Source: UBA2336 sp036787955 | GTDB taxonomy: Bacteria; Bacteroidota; Bacteroidia; Cytophagales; Cyclobacteriaceae | Reading direction: 5' to 3' | Assembly: GCA_036787955.1 (NCBI GenBank) | Contig: DAIQOI010000003.1 | Span: 186,001-250,000, forward strand | DNA length: 64,000 bases | Shown: positions 39,355 through 48,315 of the stretch, in pieces | How positions within the stretch are numbered: the first letter of the stretch is position 1 | Layout of the letters: each line of letters begins with the position of its first letter | Program-made: the position numbers and the translations under genes | Notes under the pieces: model-generated | What the model was told of the DNA's origin: nothing | Database searches by the model: none | Seen by the model: only the letters and a program-made list of their open reading frames with translations

Positions 39355-42300
39355 ATGAATAATTTAATAAAAGGCATTATCAGTTTTTCTCTGAAGAATA
39401 AGCTGTTGGTATTTCTTGGTACGGTTGTAGTAATAGCAGCCGGCATTCGTAGTTTTTTTCTCACACCTATCGAAGCTTTTCCAGATGTAATTAATACGCG
39501 CGTTGTAATTATTACGCAGTGGCCTGGCCGCAGCGCTGAAGAATTGGAAAAGTTTGTTACCATTCCCATCGAAACAGAGATGAACGTGGTTCCTGATAAA
39601 ACCAGCCTGCGTTCTATATCATTATTTGGCCTGTCGGTAGTTACCATCTTTTTTGAAGATCATGTTACTGATTTTACCGCAAGACAACTGGTTTTCAACC
39701 AATTACAAAACATGTCATTGCCCGAAGGGGTAAATGTAGAAGTTCAACCTCCTTCAGGTCCTACCGGTGAAATCTACCGATATACTTTGTCAGGAGAGGG
39801 TAAAACAGTTCGTCAACTGAAGGAGATTCAGGACTGGGTAATCGACAAACGCATTAAAGCGGTGCCAGGCGTTGCCGATGTAATTAGTTTTGGCGGGGAG
39901 ATTAAGACTTATGAGGTTACGCTGAATCCCAACTTGCTTTCTTCTTATAACTTCAGTGCCGAAGATGTTTTTAAAGCCCTCCATGAAAACAACAGCAATG
40001 TTGGCGGAGATGTGATTGAAGGAGGGTCGCAAACGTATTTGGTCCGGGGGCTCGGATTGGTGAACAGTATTGAAGACATTGAGTCGATCATCATTCAAAA
40101 TGTGAATGGAACACCGATTCGGATTAAAGATGTGGCTCAAGTTTCAGAATCTTTCAGGCCCCGGCTTGGCAAGGTAGGCCGAGGCCTGGAAGAGGATGTT
40201 GTAGAGGGTATTGTGTTGTTGCGCAGAGGAGAAAACCCTAGCGCTGTTCTTAAAGATTTAAATAAAACCATTGAAGATTTAAATTCCCGCGTACTACCCG
40301 ATGGAGTAAAAATCAATGTTTTCTATGATCGGACCAATCTGGTTAACATGACTATTCATACCGTTACCGAAAACCTTCTGGTTGGTATGCTTCTGGTAAC
40401 CTTAATACTTGCCATCTTCTTACTCGATTGGCGAACCACCATCATTGTAGCGGTCATCATTCCATTAGCGCTCATGTTTGCATTTATCTGCATGAAAATA
40501 AAGGGGATGTCGGCCAACTTGCTCTCCATCGGGGCCATCGACTTTGGTATCATCATCGATGGTGCGGTAGTAATGGTGGAAGGAATTTTTGTCTATCTGG
40601 CGCACAAGCAGCGTGAAATGGGCCATGATAAGTTCAGCGCTGCGCCCAAGTATGGAATGGTAAAAGAAGTATCGGTAGAAATGGGTAAACCTATTTTGTT
40701 TTCAAAGCTCATTATCATTACGGCCCTTATTCCCATTTTTGCTTTTCAGAAAGTAGAGGGCAAAATGTTTTCCCCATTGGCCTATACCATGGGATTCGCT
40801 CTTCTTGGCGCTTTAATCTTTACCTTAACGTTGGTTCCCTTGCTTTGCAAGCTGCTGCTAAAATCGGATGTCCGTGAAAGAGAGAATAAGTTAGTTGCCG
40901 GACTTGAAAATATGTACAGGCCTGTTTTGCTGTGGTCCCTAAATAATCCCAAACGCAGCATACTGGTGGCGCTTGCTATTCTTGTAACGAGTTTAGGGAT
41001 AGGCACTTTTTTAGGCACTGAATTTTTGCCGCAGCTCAACGAAGGCTCCCTCTATGTAAGGGCAAGCATGCCTCAAAGTATTGCATTTTCCCAGGCCAAC
41101 GAAGTTTCTTCCAGGATGAGAAAGATGTTTCTCAAATATCCAGAGGTGAGAGATGTTATTTCACAGAATGGAAGGCCCAACGATGGCACTGATCCAACCG
41201 GGTTTTTTAATGTGGAATTCTTTATAGATCTATATCCTAAGAAGGACTGGAAGAGAGGCCTTTCGAAAGAGGAACTGATTCGTGAAATGCAAAATGAATT
41301 AACAGGTAATTTTCCCGGAATCGTATTCGGGTTTTCACAACCTATTTCGGATAACGTTCAGGAGGCAGTTTCGGGTGTAAAAGGAGAAATGGCTATAAAA
41401 ATTTTTGGCGACAATTTGGAAAGGATTGAGAAAATGGCCGATAGCGTACGTGCCATTATGGAAACGGTTGAGGGGGTGCAGGATCTGGGCATATTTAAAA
41501 GCCTGGGCCAGCCTGAACTACGGGTTGAACTGGACCGGGAAAAGATTGCACGCTACGGGGCCAGCGTTGCCGAAGCCAACAACATCATCGAGATGGCTAT
41601 CGGAGGCAAGAGAGTTTCAACTTTCTACGAAGGCGACAGAAGGTTTGATATACGTGTACGCTACTCGCCTGAATTCAGAAAGAGTGAAAAGGAAATTGGT
41701 AAACTATTGGTTCCCTGCTCTAATGGAACCAAAATACCTTTGCGTGAGATCGCCACCATTAAACTGCAAAACGGGCCTGCTTTTATTTACCGCGAGGGCA
41801 ATCAAAGGTTTATTCCTATAAAATTTTCGGTACGAGGCCGGGATTTGGGCAGCACGATTGCTGAAGCACAACAAAAAGTAACTAACCATATTAAAATGGA
41901 CAAGGGCTATGCAATAAGCTGGAACGGCGAGTTTGAAAATCAAGTTCGTGCGATAAATCGGTTAAAAACAGTTGTTCCTATAACCATACTCCTCATTTTC
42001 ATGTGGCTGTTCTTCATGTTTAACTCATTAAAAGATGCAACAATTGTGTTGATTAATGTGCCATTTGCCCTCATTGGGGGCATTCTGGGATTGTTTTTTA
42101 CAGGGATTAATTTCAGCATTTCAGCAGGTGTTGGTTTTATCGCCCTGTTCGGCGTTTGTGTACAAAACGGAGTAATACTCGTAGCGGTTTTTAACAAATA
42201 CGTTAAGATGGGAGTACCCCTGATACAAGCCATCAAACAGGGCGCCATGAGCCGCGTAAGACCTGTGGTTATGACAGCCCTGATGGCTGGTTTAGGATTA

Positions 42301-42498
42301 ATGCCTGCAGCACTTTCTTCCGGAATTGGTTCGGAAACACAAAAACCGCTTGCAGTGGTGGTTATTTGTGGGCTTGTTTCTGCTACCATTCTTACCTTGA
42401 TAACCCTACCAGCTATTTACTATTTGTGGAATAAATCCTATGCCAGCTTGCCTGCTGAAGATGATGAAGAAAAGGATTTTGAAGACTATGAAACTTAA
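39355..42498 (+). CDS. czcA: Heavy-metal efflux RND transporter, CzcA family
   Basis: A 1047-residue inner-membrane proton/metal antiporter with twelve predicted helices and two large periplasmic loops. The helix-4 motif reads AIDFGIIIDGAVVMVEG, the DFG-xxx-DGA pattern that separates divalent-cation pumps (Zn, Co, Cd, Ni) from the CusA copper/silver type. Other motifs: TIPIETEMNVVPD near the N terminus and IALFGVCVQNGVILVAVFNK in the second half. It exports metal from the periplasm or cytoplasm through CzcC. The exact metal cannot be named. No metal-responsive regulator is beside it. Confidence 0.93.
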   Translation: MNNLIKGIISFSLKNKLLVFLGTVVVIAAGIRSFFLTPIEAFPDVINTRVVIITQWPGRSAEELEKFVTIPIETEMNVVPDKTSLRSISLFGLSVVTIFFEDHVTDFTARQLVFNQLQNMSLPEGVNVEVQPPSGPTGEIYRYTLSGEGKTVRQLKEIQDWVIDKRIKAVPGVADVISFGGEIKTYEVTLNPNLLSSYNFSAEDVFKALHENNSNVGGDVIEGGSQTYLVRGLGLVNSIEDIESIIIQNVNGTPIRIKDVAQVSESFRPRLGKVGRGLEEDVVEGIVLLRRGENPSAVLKDLNKTIEDLNSRVLPDGVKINVFYDRTNLVNMTIHTVTENLLVGMLLVTLILAIFLLDWRTTIIVAVIIPLALMFAFICMKIKGMSANLLSIGAIDFGIIIDGAVVMVEGIFVYLAHKQREMGHDKFSAAPKYGMVKEVSVEMGKPILFSKLIIITALIPIFAFQKVEGKMFSPLAYTMGFALLGALIFTLTLVPLLCKLLLKSDVRERENKLVAGLENMYRPVLLWSLNNPKRSILVALAILVTSLGIGTFLGTEFLPQLNEGSLYVRASMPQSIAFSQANEVSSRMRKMFLKYPEVRDVISQNGRPNDGTDPTGFFNVEFFIDLYPKKDWKRGLSKEELIREMQNELTGNFPGIVFGFSQPISDNVQEAVSGVKGEMAIKIFGDNLERIEKMADSVRAIMETVEGVQDLGIFKSLGQPELRVELDREKIARYGASVAEANNIIEMAIGGKRVSTFYEGDRRFDIRVRYSPEFRKSEKEIGKLLVPCSNGTKIPLREIATIKLQNGPAFIYREGNQRFIPIKFSVRGRDLGSTIAEAQQKVTNHIKMDKGYAISWNGEFENQVRAINRLKTVVPITILLIFMWLFFMFNSLKDATIVLINVPFALIGGILGLFFTGINFSISAGVGFIALFGVCVQNGVILVAVFNKYVKMGVPLIQAIKQGAMSRVRPVVMTALMAGLGLMPAALSSGIGSETQKPLAVVVICGLVSATILTLITLPAIYYLWNKSYASLPAEDDEEKDFEDYET

Positions 42499-42511
42499 AT
42501 TCTTGTTAACC

Positions 42512-43276
42512 ATGAAAAAAATATTCTTCGTAACTGCGTTGCTATTCGGATGCAGCACGGCTCTTTTGGCCCAGAAACAGAATGAACTGACTCCTGGTGA
42601 AAAAATATTGTCTGAATTTAAACCTGCAAAAGTATTTGATAAAAAATTCAGATGGGGTATTAGCTGGAATCAGTATTGGGGTATTGTAAGAGGCGATTCT
42701 TTACCTGAGACCTATTTCGCAAAGCCATGCGTTGGGTTCAATTTACGCTCAGAATACTATCCGGTTTCGTTTCTGGGCATGGGAGCAGGTTTTGGGATTC
42801 AGCAGAGAGGGTCAGGAATTAAAAACCCCGATTTGTATGGGGGTTCCTTTACGCATCCCTGGGAACCCAATTACGATCCCGACTCCACCTATCGCGAAAG
42901 GCTGCGAATAACTACACTTGAGATGCCCGTAACCGTTTTATTCAGAACGCCAAATGATGTTATCAAAGGAATTCGAATAAGCGGGGCAGCTGGGGTTGTG
43001 TTTATCAGGAATAACCATGTAAAAAAATTCTTTCACCGGCCTGAAGACGGTTTTCACACTATAGTGGATGTGTCCGATGACTACATTAAGAATGATTTAG
43101 GATTTCAGGGTTCAATCGGAACAGATATTGATGCAGCCGGATCTTGCATCTTTCAGGTGCATATAGTTTATTCGGTAGGAACAAAAAACATTTACAAAGC
43201 AGAATCAGGCGATGGAAGGGTTCACACCTATGGATTTAGGGTAAGCTGGCTTTTTTTAGCCTCCGCGCATAATTAA
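42512..43276 (+). CDS. Outer-membrane beta-barrel protein at the end of the czc operon
   Basis: A 254-residue protein with a signal peptide (MKKIFFVTALLFGCSTALLA) and alternating strand-like segments (GFNLRSEYYPVSFLGMGAGFGIQ, IRISGAAGVVFI, YGFRVSWLFLA), consistent with a small outer-membrane barrel of the PorT-like group. It lies 13 bp after czcA. ATG 42488, overlapping the czcA end, is an alternative start. Its part in metal export is unknown. Confidence 0.7.
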   Translation: MKKIFFVTALLFGCSTALLAQKQNELTPGEKILSEFKPAKVFDKKFRWGISWNQYWGIVRGDSLPETYFAKPCVGFNLRSEYYPVSFLGMGAGFGIQQRGSGIKNPDLYGGSFTHPWEPNYDPDSTYRERLRITTLEMPVTVLFRTPNDVIKGIRISGAAGVVFIRNNHVKKFFHRPEDGFHTIVDVSDDYIKNDLGFQGSIGTDIDAAGSCIFQVHIVYSVGTKNIYKAESGDGRVHTYGFRVSWLFLASAHN

Positions 43277-43313
43277 CCGGCTTTGTTGGAGTGCAGGTTT
43301 ACGCTGCTGATTA

Positions 43314-44681
43314 CTAGAGCAGAATTAAATATACCAGGGCTCCTGCCAAATAGCCGGCTAACGCTAATAAACTTATCTTCTTTAAATACCAGATGAAATC
43401 AATTTTTTCAATTCCCATAGCGGCTACTCCTGCGGCCGACCCGATGACCAGGATGCTGCCCCCGGTGCCCGCGCAATAGGCCAGATACTCCCAGATCATA
43501 TGATCGACAGGAAAATGAGAAAGGTCGTACATGCCCATGATGGCTGCTACCAGCGGAACATTATCAACAACTGCCGAAAGCAGACCTATTAAGGTGATGA
43601 TGATTCTTTGATCTTTGAAAGTTTCATCCAGGAGCCGGGAGAACTCATGCAGCACCTGCATCGATTCCAAAGCAGATACAGCCAGAAGTATCCCTAAAAA
43701 GAATAATACACTTGGGACATCAATACGCGAAAGCGCACCTGCAACGGTATAGTGTCTTTTTTCAGTTTCCTCCATATCAGGATTTAAAAACTCAGATATC
43801 ACCCAAAGAATACCCAGACCCAGCAGCATGCCGAAATAAGGAGGCATATGTGTAAGTGTTTTAAATACGGGCACGGATATTAAAGCTCCGATACCAAACA
43901 GCAACATCATTTTTGCGCTCTTTTTAACAGGAGTTTGAACTGAAGGGGGAGCCGAAATAATGCCCGGGTGTTTTTTCAATGATAAACTAATAATAATCAA
44001 AGGCACAATTGTGCACAACATGCTTGGCACGAATAACTTCTTCATGATGTTGATCGTTGTTATATGACCTCTTATCCAGAGCATTGTTGTGGTGATATCG
44101 CCGATGGGTGTCCACGCGCCACCAGCATTGGCGGCTATGATGATCATACTCGCAAATAAAAGACGGGTATTTCTGTCGGAAACAAGCTTCCTGACAACTG
44201 AGACCATTACTATTGTAGTGGTGAGATTATCTAATACCGCAGACAGGAAAAATGTGATCAGGCTAATTATCCATAGAAGACTTACTATATTTTTTGTGTT
44301 GATTCTGTCTGTAATTATCCTGAACCCATGATTTGCATCAACAAGCTCAACAATGGTCATAGCTCCTAGCAGAAAAAATAAGATCTGGGCAATTTCACCA
44401 AAATGGTTTTCCAAAGACCATAAAACGTATTCACGATGCAGCGATGCGCTGGAAAGATTTGCAGTTTCGTGCTGCCCTATCTCAGTTTTTTTAATTTGTA
44501 TAAATGTATCATAGTCTTGGCTGTGCAAAAGGTTATCGCGGGAGGTTGAGTCGAACATAAATAATGTCCAGCAAACAATTCCAACAACGAGCGCTGAAGC
44601 AGTTTTATTTATTTTAATAACGTGTTCAAGTGCAATGCAGAGATATCCTGCAACAAACACCAAAATAATTACTGTGTACAT
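43314..44681 (-). CDS. nhaD: NhaD-type sodium/proton antiporter
   Basis: A 455-residue inner-membrane protein of the ion transporter superfamily with about 11-12 helices. Signature regions: FFLSAVLDNLTTTIVMV, NAGGAWTPIGDITTTMLWI, and LLSAVVDNVPLVAAIMGMYDL. The two DN-containing discontinuous helices fit NhaD and ArsB-like antiporters, and the GDITTTMLW motif is specific for NhaD. It exports Na+ in exchange for H+. It is convergent with the czc operon and lies 58 bp after the DedA gene. Confidence 0.88.
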   Translation of the reverse strand: MYTVIILVFVAGYLCIALEHVIKINKTASALVVGIVCWTLFMFDSTSRDNLLHSQDYDTFIQIKKTEIGQHETANLSSASLHREYVLWSLENHFGEIAQILFFLLGAMTIVELVDANHGFRIITDRINTKNIVSLLWIISLITFFLSAVLDNLTTTIVMVSVVRKLVSDRNTRLLFASMIIIAANAGGAWTPIGDITTTMLWIRGHITTINIMKKLFVPSMLCTIVPLIIISLSLKKHPGIISAPPSVQTPVKKSAKMMLLFGIGALISVPVFKTLTHMPPYFGMLLGLGILWVISEFLNPDMEETEKRHYTVAGALSRIDVPSVLFFLGILLAVSALESMQVLHEFSRLLDETFKDQRIIITLIGLLSAVVDNVPLVAAIMGMYDLSHFPVDHMIWEYLAYCAGTGGSILVIGSAAGVAAMGIEKIDFIWYLKKISLLALAGYLAGALVYLILL

Positions 44682-44739
44682 AGCGCGATATTGTTTGGTT
44701 TTAAGTGTTAAAACATTTTACGAATGGAATTTTAGTCAA

Positions 44740-45360
44740 CTACTTTTCAGCATACCGTTGCCTCATCCACGAAACTATAAAGGGCGTACTCGAAAACAGA
44801 ATCATACCCAGAACAATCCAGTCCAGGTGTTCAATGATTCCGGGAAATGATTTTCCCAGTAAGTATCCCGAGCATGTAAGCGGTATTACCCAGCAAACTG
44901 CTCCTAAAAAATTGTACAATAAGAATTTTTTAAAATCAATATGCGCAATGCCCGCCAGAATGGGGAGGAATGTTCTGACGATGGGCAGAAAGCGGCCAAT
45001 GATAAACGTAATCATACCATACTTGCGAAAAAACTGCTGCGTAACGTCAATGTATTGCTTTCTGTAGAAGAAATTATCTTTTCGTTTGGCAAAGTAATCT
45101 TTGGCCCAGAAGCCGAATCCATACCCAACGGTTGTTCCTGCAGCTGCAGTTACAATTACCAACGCGATAAGCAGCCAAAGAGGTAATGCGAGATATGGGG
45201 TTCCGCATAGCAATCCGGCTACAAATAGCAGCGAATCGCCGGGCAGGAAAAATCCGAAGAATAAGCCGGTTTCGGCAAAAACGATAAAGAGCAACAAGGC
45301 AATTCCGCCATATTCTATTATCGTTTCCGGTCTGAGAAAGTCCATCAGTTGCACTTCCAT
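44740..45360 (-). CDS. DedA family (VTT domain) membrane protein
   Basis: A 206-residue inner-membrane protein with about five hydrophobic segments and the DedA signatures FAETGLFFGFFLPGDSLLF, GYGFGFWAKDYF, and IGRFLPIVRTFLPILAGI. DedA proteins move phospholipids or undecaprenyl phosphate across the membrane and affect drug and pH tolerance. Start ATG 45360, with ATG 45345 as an alternative. Confidence 0.9.
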   Translation of the reverse strand: MEVQLMDFLRPETIIEYGGIALLLFIVFAETGLFFGFFLPGDSLLFVAGLLCGTPYLALPLWLLIALVIVTAAAGTTVGYGFGFWAKDYFAKRKDNFFYRKQYIDVTQQFFRKYGMITFIIGRFLPIVRTFLPILAGIAHIDFKKFLLYNFLGAVCWVIPLTCSGYLLGKSFPGIIEHLDWIVLGMILFSSTPFIVSWMRQRYAEK

Positions 45361-45419
45361 CCTGTTGTTGTGATCAAATGTTCGGGTATAGTGATAAACG
45401 AATAAAGAAGGCTCCGGAG

Positions 45420-45437
45420 GCCTGGGAATACCCAGGC
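45420..45437. other. Hairpin in the dctA-dedA spacer
   Basis: GCCTGGG / CCCAGGC with loop AATA, next to a second palindrome CTCCGGAG (45412-45419). No T-run follows on either strand, so a terminator call is not supported. Confidence 0.4.
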
Positions 45438-45564
45438 ACGCTAAGCTGCGTTATTGAAAACAATAGCATAAAACCGATAGGGCAGTTAAGTATTTACCAC
45501 TAAATTCACTAACACGGTTAATACTTTCCGAAGCATCGCAAACTGATGGCATGTTCATGCTGCC

Positions 45565-46929
45565 TTAAAAGTCAACTTCTCCGTCGGGCTCTTTATATTC
45601 ACCTTCCCACCGCGCAATGACAATGGTAGCCAGGCAATTGCCGATCAGGTTGACAGCCGTGCGTGCCATGTCCATTAATTCGTCTATGCCAAGAATCGCC
45701 ATCACCGGCCATAGCGGAAGTCCGAACGATGTTACCGTGCCGGCCAAAATAACCAGTGAAGCCCTCGGAACGCCTGCAATGCCTTTGCTGGTCAGCATAA
45801 GACTTAAAATCATCAGCACCTGTTCGCCTGTGCTTAATGTAATGCCGGCTGCCTGAGCGGTGAAAATGGCAGCTAACGAAAGATAAAGGGTGCTGCCGTC
45901 AAGATTAAATGTGTAGCCGGTGGGCAATACAAAAGATGCGATTTTACGCGGAACACCAATCTTCTCCATGTTCTCCAGGGCTTTTGGCAGCGCTGCTTCG
46001 GAAGCGGTGGTGGCAAAAGCAATTGAGGCAGGTTCAGCAACCGCCTTGATGAATTTGCGAATGGGCACTTTAACCCACAATGCTATCGGCAGGAGTACAC
46101 CAACGATAAAGACAATTAATGCCCCATAGAGTGTGGCCAATAATTTAAGAAGAGACGTTAAGATGCCGATTCCAAGATGGCCAACCGTAACTGCAATTGC
46201 TGCACCAACGCCCACCGGGGCGAAATACATGATAATGCGCGTGAATTTGAACATGGTTTCGGCCAGTCCTTCTGAAAAATGAAGAACCGGCTTCCTTTTC
46301 TCTTCACTTACCATGGCGAGTGATATGCCAAATAAAACACTGAACACCACGATGGGCAGTACATCGCCATGATAAATGGATTTTACAATGTTCTCAGGAA
46401 AGATGTGCAGTATCATGTCCTGCCACGACTGTGCTTTCACTTCCGGCAACTCCTGGTGAAAATCCTTTGGTAACTCAATTCCCTTACCCGCACCGGTAAG
46501 ATTAATGGCAAATACGCCAATAAGCAAAGCGATGGTTGTAACCACCTCAAAATACAGCAAAGAGCGCCAACCCATTCGTCCCACCTGGCGGATGTCGGAA
46601 TGCCCTGCAATGCCAACCACCAGTGTAGAAAATAAGATTGGAGCAATAACCGTCTTGATAAGAGTAAGGAATATTTTACTCAGTATCTGAAGATTTTGAG
46701 CAAATTCCGGAAAATGAAATCCGGTTTCTGTACCCAGTATCATGCCGATCAGAATCCACGTTGTTAATGAACCTTTGCGAAAAGCGTAGATGATCAGGGC
46801 AAGCCAGATGCATAAGCGGCTCACGGAAAGCAGCCATTCAGGAACGTCAACATCAAAATACGAGGCACTGTGTAGCACGGAGGCTACACCCGCAAGCATC
46901 AAAATCCAAACTACCAAACGTCCTTTCAT
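45565..46929 (-). CDS. Dicarboxylate/amino acid:cation symporter (DAACS family)
   Basis: A 454-residue inner-membrane transporter with eight or more helices and two re-entrant loops. It has the family motifs SIAFATTASEAALPKAL (serine-rich loop in divergent form), SFVLPTGYTFNLDGSTLY and an NLIGNCLATIVIARWEGE C-terminal end. It takes up C4-dicarboxylates, glutamate or aspartate with Na+ or H+. Substrate is not resolved. The downstream hairpin region separates it from the DedA gene. Confidence 0.9.
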   Translation of the reverse strand: MKGRLVVWILMLAGVASVLHSASYFDVDVPEWLLSVSRLCIWLALIIYAFRKGSLTTWILIGMILGTETGFHFPEFAQNLQILSKIFLTLIKTVIAPILFSTLVVGIAGHSDIRQVGRMGWRSLLYFEVVTTIALLIGVFAINLTGAGKGIELPKDFHQELPEVKAQSWQDMILHIFPENIVKSIYHGDVLPIVVFSVLFGISLAMVSEEKRKPVLHFSEGLAETMFKFTRIIMYFAPVGVGAAIAVTVGHLGIGILTSLLKLLATLYGALIVFIVGVLLPIALWVKVPIRKFIKAVAEPASIAFATTASEAALPKALENMEKIGVPRKIASFVLPTGYTFNLDGSTLYLSLAAIFTAQAAGITLSTGEQVLMILSLMLTSKGIAGVPRASLVILAGTVTSFGLPLWPVMAILGIDELMDMARTAVNLIGNCLATIVIARWEGEYKEPDGEVDF

Positions 46930-46941
46930 TTTTTACAGAAG

Positions 46942-47229
46942 TCAAAATGGCGAAGCAGGTTTAGGGAAGTATGCCTTGTTATGAATTTCGTCCTCCTGAT
47001 TTGTTACAGGTTGATGGAATGCCGATGCAGGTGCCCGTAAAACCTGTACCAGCACGGAAATAGTGCTTTCATTTGTTTTATCAGGCAAAGCATATCCTTT
47101 AAGCACAATAAGGTGTTGTTGTGGCTCAAGAATGTTTTTCGGTTCGTTTGCCTGCTGCTTTTTAGCGGTAATAAATAAGCGTCCTGTCACTGACGTTATC
47201 AGGTAACAAACAGACGATTGGTTAATCAT
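46942..47229 (-). CDS. Hypothetical protein upstream of the symporter gene
   Basis: A 95-codon frame with no recognised domain, ending 12 bp before the symporter start. A TATATTTT sequence (47244-47251, one mismatch from TAnnTTTG) lies 14 bp upstream of its ATG. It may be a small gene, or the non-coding leader of the symporter message. Confidence 0.35.
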   Translation of the reverse strand: MINQSSVCYLITSVTGRLFITAKKQQANEPKNILEPQQHLIVLKGYALPDKTNESTISVLVQVLRAPASAFHQPVTNQEDEIHNKAYFPKPASPF

Positions 47230-47965
47230 TTCGTTTAAACATTAAAATATATCCTATTCCGTGAATTACAGGAATCAAGCTTGTGATGTGAAAAGAGCAC
47301 AATATGTGCAGGGGAGGAGCTCAGGGCGCCTTGGAAGAGACAAAGACGTAAAAAACGTTGCAGAGAAAACGGCTGATAGAAGAGACAAAATCAAAGCGGC
47401 ATGTGAGGTACCACGGTGCCGGGTGGATTTGGTGATCGGCAGGATGTGAAATGCTAAAAGATTTAAAACCTGGTGTCTGGGTGTTTTCACCTCCGGATGT
47501 AATTCTGAATGAAAATGCTTCCTGGGGGGAGCATTGAGAAAAAGTTTCAGTGCCCCGGTCATACTGCGGGTGCGGACGATAACCCGGGCTTCCTAAGACC
47601 AGGAAAGCCACAAAGATTACCTGAAGCACTAAGCCATTTATCGAAATTTTTAATTTCACCGGACAGACACTTCAGCAAAAGTATTGAAAAACCAATAGCA
47701 AAACCAATAGGCCATATTTTTTATGTGTAATTGTTTTGCAGTACGCAGGTTCAGGATGCCGGAGAGCGCAGCCGGAAATTAAACGGATTATAAACACTTT
47801 TGGACTTGGATTTTGCACGATTAAAATGAAACGGGTCATGGCGCTTCGTGTAGGGGAGTTTAAAAGTTCAAGTTTTAATTTATCTGCCGACCATCGATTT
47901 TTAATGCAAGGATCTGTAAAAATTTCTTGCATGGAATTCGTTAGATGCAGCGGCATCCTTGTTTA
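47230..47965. other. Gene-poor 736-bp interval
   Basis: No gene is supported. Several short frames on both strands (for example 47321-47659 minus, which starts with a hydrophobic stretch but becomes unlike a protein) overlap each other and match nothing recognisable. A small direct repeat, AACCAATAG, occurs twice at 47690-47711. The interval may be a relic of the right edge of the A+T-rich block. Confidence 0.5.
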
Positions 47966-48313
47966 TTAACGCTTCGAAAAGGCATTGCCTATGCAATAGC
48001 CGCACCAGGCACCCAAGCCACCTGCTATTCCACCAATGGTTGCAGTGATGGCAAACAGCATCCATTTGCTTTTCATCCTCAGCAACTGTGCAATCTGTTC
48101 GCTAAGTGGTTGGACAGCCTGCATGTCAATATAATACGCTGCAACCAGCCAAAGCAGGGCTATGGACAGGAAACCACATAAAAAGCTGTAATTCGAACGG
48201 ACTAGCAATCCACCCCACGCACCGGCTAATACCACCGGCCACCAGGGCAAGAACTGTTCAAGAGCCAGGGCGATAAGCAGGGTTAGTACCAGCTGCAGAA
48301 TAAACTTTTTCAT
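47966..48313 (-). CDS. Small membrane protein next to the penicillin acylase gene
   Basis: A 115-residue protein with four likely membrane helices (LQLVLTLLIALALEQF, PVVLAGAWGGLLV, FLCGFLSIALLWLVAAYYI, WMLFAITATIGGIAGGLGAWCGYCIG). No family is recognised. The start is 2 bp past the stop of the penicillin acylase gene, so the two share a message. Confidence 0.7.
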   Translation of the reverse strand: MKKFILQLVLTLLIALALEQFLPWWPVVLAGAWGGLLVRSNYSFLCGFLSIALLWLVAAYYIDMQAVQPLSEQIAQLLRMKSKWMLFAITATIGGIAGGLGAWCGYCIGNAFSKR

Positions 48314-48315
48314 GG

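Noticed and set aside
47321..47659. Reverse frame of 112 codons beginning with a signal-like stretch
   Set aside because: After the first 25 residues it is unlike a protein and overlaps other frames of equal quality. No promoter was found.
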